Below, piece by piece: positions 5,646-7,078 of a stretch of DNA of 7,078 nt; within the stretch, counting starts at the first letter, position 1; each line of letters opens with the position of its first letter. The notes below the pieces were generated by a model that had not been told where the DNA came from, ran no database searches, and saw nothing but the letters and a program-made list of their open reading frames with translations. The DNA is taken from positions 1 through 7,078 of the forward strand of contig JBMYYE010000117.1 in NCBI GenBank assembly GCA_049609065.1. The letters are read 5' to 3'. Made by a program: the position numbers and the translations under genes. The DNA comes from JBMYYE01 sp049609065 (GTDB lineage: Bacteria; Pseudomonadota; Alphaproteobacteria; Rhodobacterales; Rhodobacteraceae).

Positions 5646-5984
5646 ATGAAAAAGATCGAAGCGATTATCAAACCGTTCAAACTCGATGATGTGAAAGAAG
5701 CGCTCCAAGATGCGGGCATTCAAGGGCTCTCTGTGATTGAGGTCAAAGGCTTTGGCCGTCAAAAAGGGCATACCGAACTTTACCGCGGTGCGGAATATGT
5801 GGTCGACTTTTTGCCCAAAGTCAAAATCGAAGTCGTATTGCCCGATGATATGGTTGAGCCCTGCGTCGAAGCCATCATCGACGCCGCAAAAACCAATAAA
5901 ATTGGCGATGGGAAAATCTTTGTAAGCCCCGTCGAAGAAGCCATCCGCATTCGTACAAATGAAACAGGCGACGACGCGCTATAA
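5646..5984 (+). CDS. glnB: Nitrogen regulatory protein PII
   Basis: This 112-residue trimeric signal protein senses 2-oxoglutarate, ATP/ADP and, by uridylylation, glutamine status. It controls adenylylation of glutamine synthetase through GlnE and the NtrB/NtrC pathway. It starts MKKIEAIIKPFKLDDVK, the standard PII N terminus. The T-loop (about 37-55) contains YRGAEY (46-51), with Y51 the uridylylation site, and the C-terminal signature TNKIGDGKIFV (83-93) is intact. D54 in YVVD is the residue typical of GlnB rather than GlnK, and no ammonium transporter gene follows, so GlnB is preferred. Length matches the family exactly. glnA follows after 42 nt with no terminator in between, indicating a glnBA operon. 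The upstream spacer with the divergent nnr gene holds the likely promoter and operator. Confidence 0.97.
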   Translation: MKKIEAIIKPFKLDDVKEALQDAGIQGLSVIEVKGFGRQKGHTELYRGAEYVVDFLPKVKIEVVLPDDMVEPCVEAIIDAAKTNKIGDGKIFVSPVEEAIRIRTNETGDDAL

Positions 5985-6026
5985 GCCGTCCCACCCCCCG
6001 AAATTCTAAACGTAAGGAAGATGAAA

Positions 6027-7078
6027 ATGGATAATAAAGGTCTTATCGAATGGATCAAAGATGAGGACGTTCAATATGTTGACGTTCGCTTTACGGATCC
6101 GCGCGGCAAGTTGCAGCACGTAACCGTGGTCAATGACCTCGTTGATGAGGACTTCCTCGAAGAAGGCTTCATGTTTGACGGGTCTTCCATCGCGGGTTGG
6201 AAATCTATTGAAAACTCCGACATGAAATTGATGCTTGATCCTGAATCAGCTTATATCGATCCATTTTATGCAGAAAAAACAATGGCGATCCATTGTTCTG
6301 TGGTTGAGCCTGACACAGGCGAAGCCTATTCTCGTGACCCACGCGGCACAGCACAAAAAGCAGAAAGCTACCTTAAATCATCTGGTATCGGTGATGTGGC
6401 CTATATGGGTCCTGAGGCTGAATTTTTCCTCTTTGATGATGTGCGCTACTCCGTTGAAGCCAACAAAGTATCCTTTGAAATCGACGCACAAGACGCGGCG
6501 TGGAACACAGATACACAATATGAAATGGGCAACATGGGCCACCGTCCTGGCGTTAAAGGCGGCTATTTCCCAGTGAACCCAATTGATGACGCACAAGACA
6601 TCCGTGGTGAAATGCTATCAACGATGAAACGTATCGGCATGAAAGTTGACAAACACCACCACGAAGTGGCGTCCTGTCAGCACGAGCTTGGCCTCATCTT
6701 TGGGTCATTGACTGAGCAAGCTGATGAATTGCAAAAATACAAATACATCGTGCACAATGTGGCCCATGCCTACGGCAAATCTGCAACCTTTATGCCAAAG
6801 CCTTACTATGGCGATAACGGCACAGGCATGCACGTAAACATGTCCATCTGGAAAGATGGTAAACCTTTGTTTGCAGGCGACAAATACGCAGATCTGTCCC
6901 AAGAGGCGCTTTACTTCATCGGCGGCATTTTGAAACATGCCAAAGCCTTGAACGCGTTCACAAACCCAACAACCAACTCCTACAAACGTTTGGTTCCTGG
7001 CTTTGAGGCCCCTGTTCTTCGGGCCTATTCTGCGGCGAACCGGTCTGGTTGTGTGCGTATTCCTTGGACTGAAAGCCC
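6027..7078 (+). CDS. glnA: Glutamine synthetase type I, N-terminal 350 residues (runs off the right edge)
   Basis: This enzyme makes glutamine from glutamate, ammonia and ATP and is the main ammonia-assimilation step, acting as a cytoplasmic dodecamer. The window holds the beta-Grasp N-terminal domain (about 13-97) and most of the catalytic domain. FDGSSIAGW (50-58) is the N-terminal signature. Metal and substrate residues are present: E130 and E132 in PEAEFFLF, E213 in HHEVA, E220 in QHELG, H269 in NGTGMH of the KPYYGDNGTGMH ATP signature, and R321 in the NPTTNSYKRL loop (313-322). R344 lies in SGCVRIP. The adenylylation tyrosine near residue 397 is beyond the edge. AAGGA lies about 8 nt before the ATG at 6027 but only 2 nt before an in-frame ATG at 6021, so 6027 is preferred. 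The frame is unbroken. The gene follows glnB in the same operon. Confidence 0.97.
   Translation, partial: MDNKGLIEWIKDEDVQYVDVRFTDPRGKLQHVTVVNDLVDEDFLEEGFMFDGSSIAGWKSIENSDMKLMLDPESAYIDPFYAEKTMAIHCSVVEPDTGEAYSRDPRGTAQKAESYLKSSGIGDVAYMGPEAEFFLFDDVRYSVEANKVSFEIDAQDAAWNTDTQYEMGNMGHRPGVKGGYFPVNPIDDAQDIRGEMLSTMKRIGMKVDKHHHEVASCQHELGLIFGSLTEQADELQKYKYIVHNVAHAYGKSATFMPKPYYGDNGTGMHVNMSIWKDGKPLFAGDKYADLSQEALYFIGGILKHAKALNAFTNPTTNSYKRLVPGFEAPVLRAYSAANRSGCVRIPWTES

Noticed and set aside
5505..5771. Minus-strand frame of 88 codons overlapping the glnB start
   Set aside because: It is antisense to the conserved PII N terminus, with no start signal or family similarity.
6021..6029. glnA start at the ATG at 6021
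   Set aside because: The AAGGA site would be only 2 nt away. The ATG at 6027 has normal spacing and changes the protein by only two residues.

Overview
The window looks like chromosomal DNA from an alphaproteobacterium, most likely a marine Rhodobacterales (Roseobacter-type) species. This rests on recalled similarity only: the trigger factor begins MQVTETLNEGLKR, glnB is followed directly by glnA with a bifunctional Nnr gene divergent from them, and the glutamine synthetase wording (HHEVASCQHELGLIFG, MPKPYYGDNGTGMH) is of the alphaproteobacterial type I form. GC content looks moderate and is higher in nnr than in the glutamine synthetase gene. I see no mobile element, phage gene or CRISPR array.

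Layout, left to right. Positions 1-558 (minus) are the N-terminal 186 residues of trigger factor (tig), running off the left edge. A strong hairpin (646-685) separates it from a long minus-strand gene (705-2828) for a 707-residue secreted protein that I cannot name. It has a signal peptide, two jelly-roll-like modules holding all eight cysteines, and a beta-propeller-like C-terminal half. A 229-bp spacer containing a 14-bp imperfect inverted repeat (2862-2949) divides this gene from a divergent NADPH-dependent FMN reductase-family gene (3058-3585, plus). Next come a minus-strand tRNA-Leu(UAG) (3679-3763) and the minus-strand bifunctional NAD(P)H-hydrate repair gene nnr (3857-5467). The right end is the nitrogen-assimilation pair glnB (5646-5984) and glnA (6027 to the right edge, partial), both plus.

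How the genes relate. GlnB (PII) senses glutamine and 2-oxoglutarate and controls glutamine synthetase adenylylation and NtrB/NtrC signalling, so glnB-glnA is a sensor-effector operon. The 178-bp spacer between nnr and glnB carries a plausible sigma70-like promoter, a perfect 15-bp dyad (5513-5527) overlapping its -10 and a potential leader hairpin (5560-5610). Nnr is a metabolite-repair enzyme and its link to glnBA is positional. Trigger factor, Nnr, tRNA-Leu, GlnB and GlnA are ordinary housekeeping genes. The least explained parts are the secreted two-module/propeller protein and the inverted repeat upstream of it. I found no clear multi-gene novel system.
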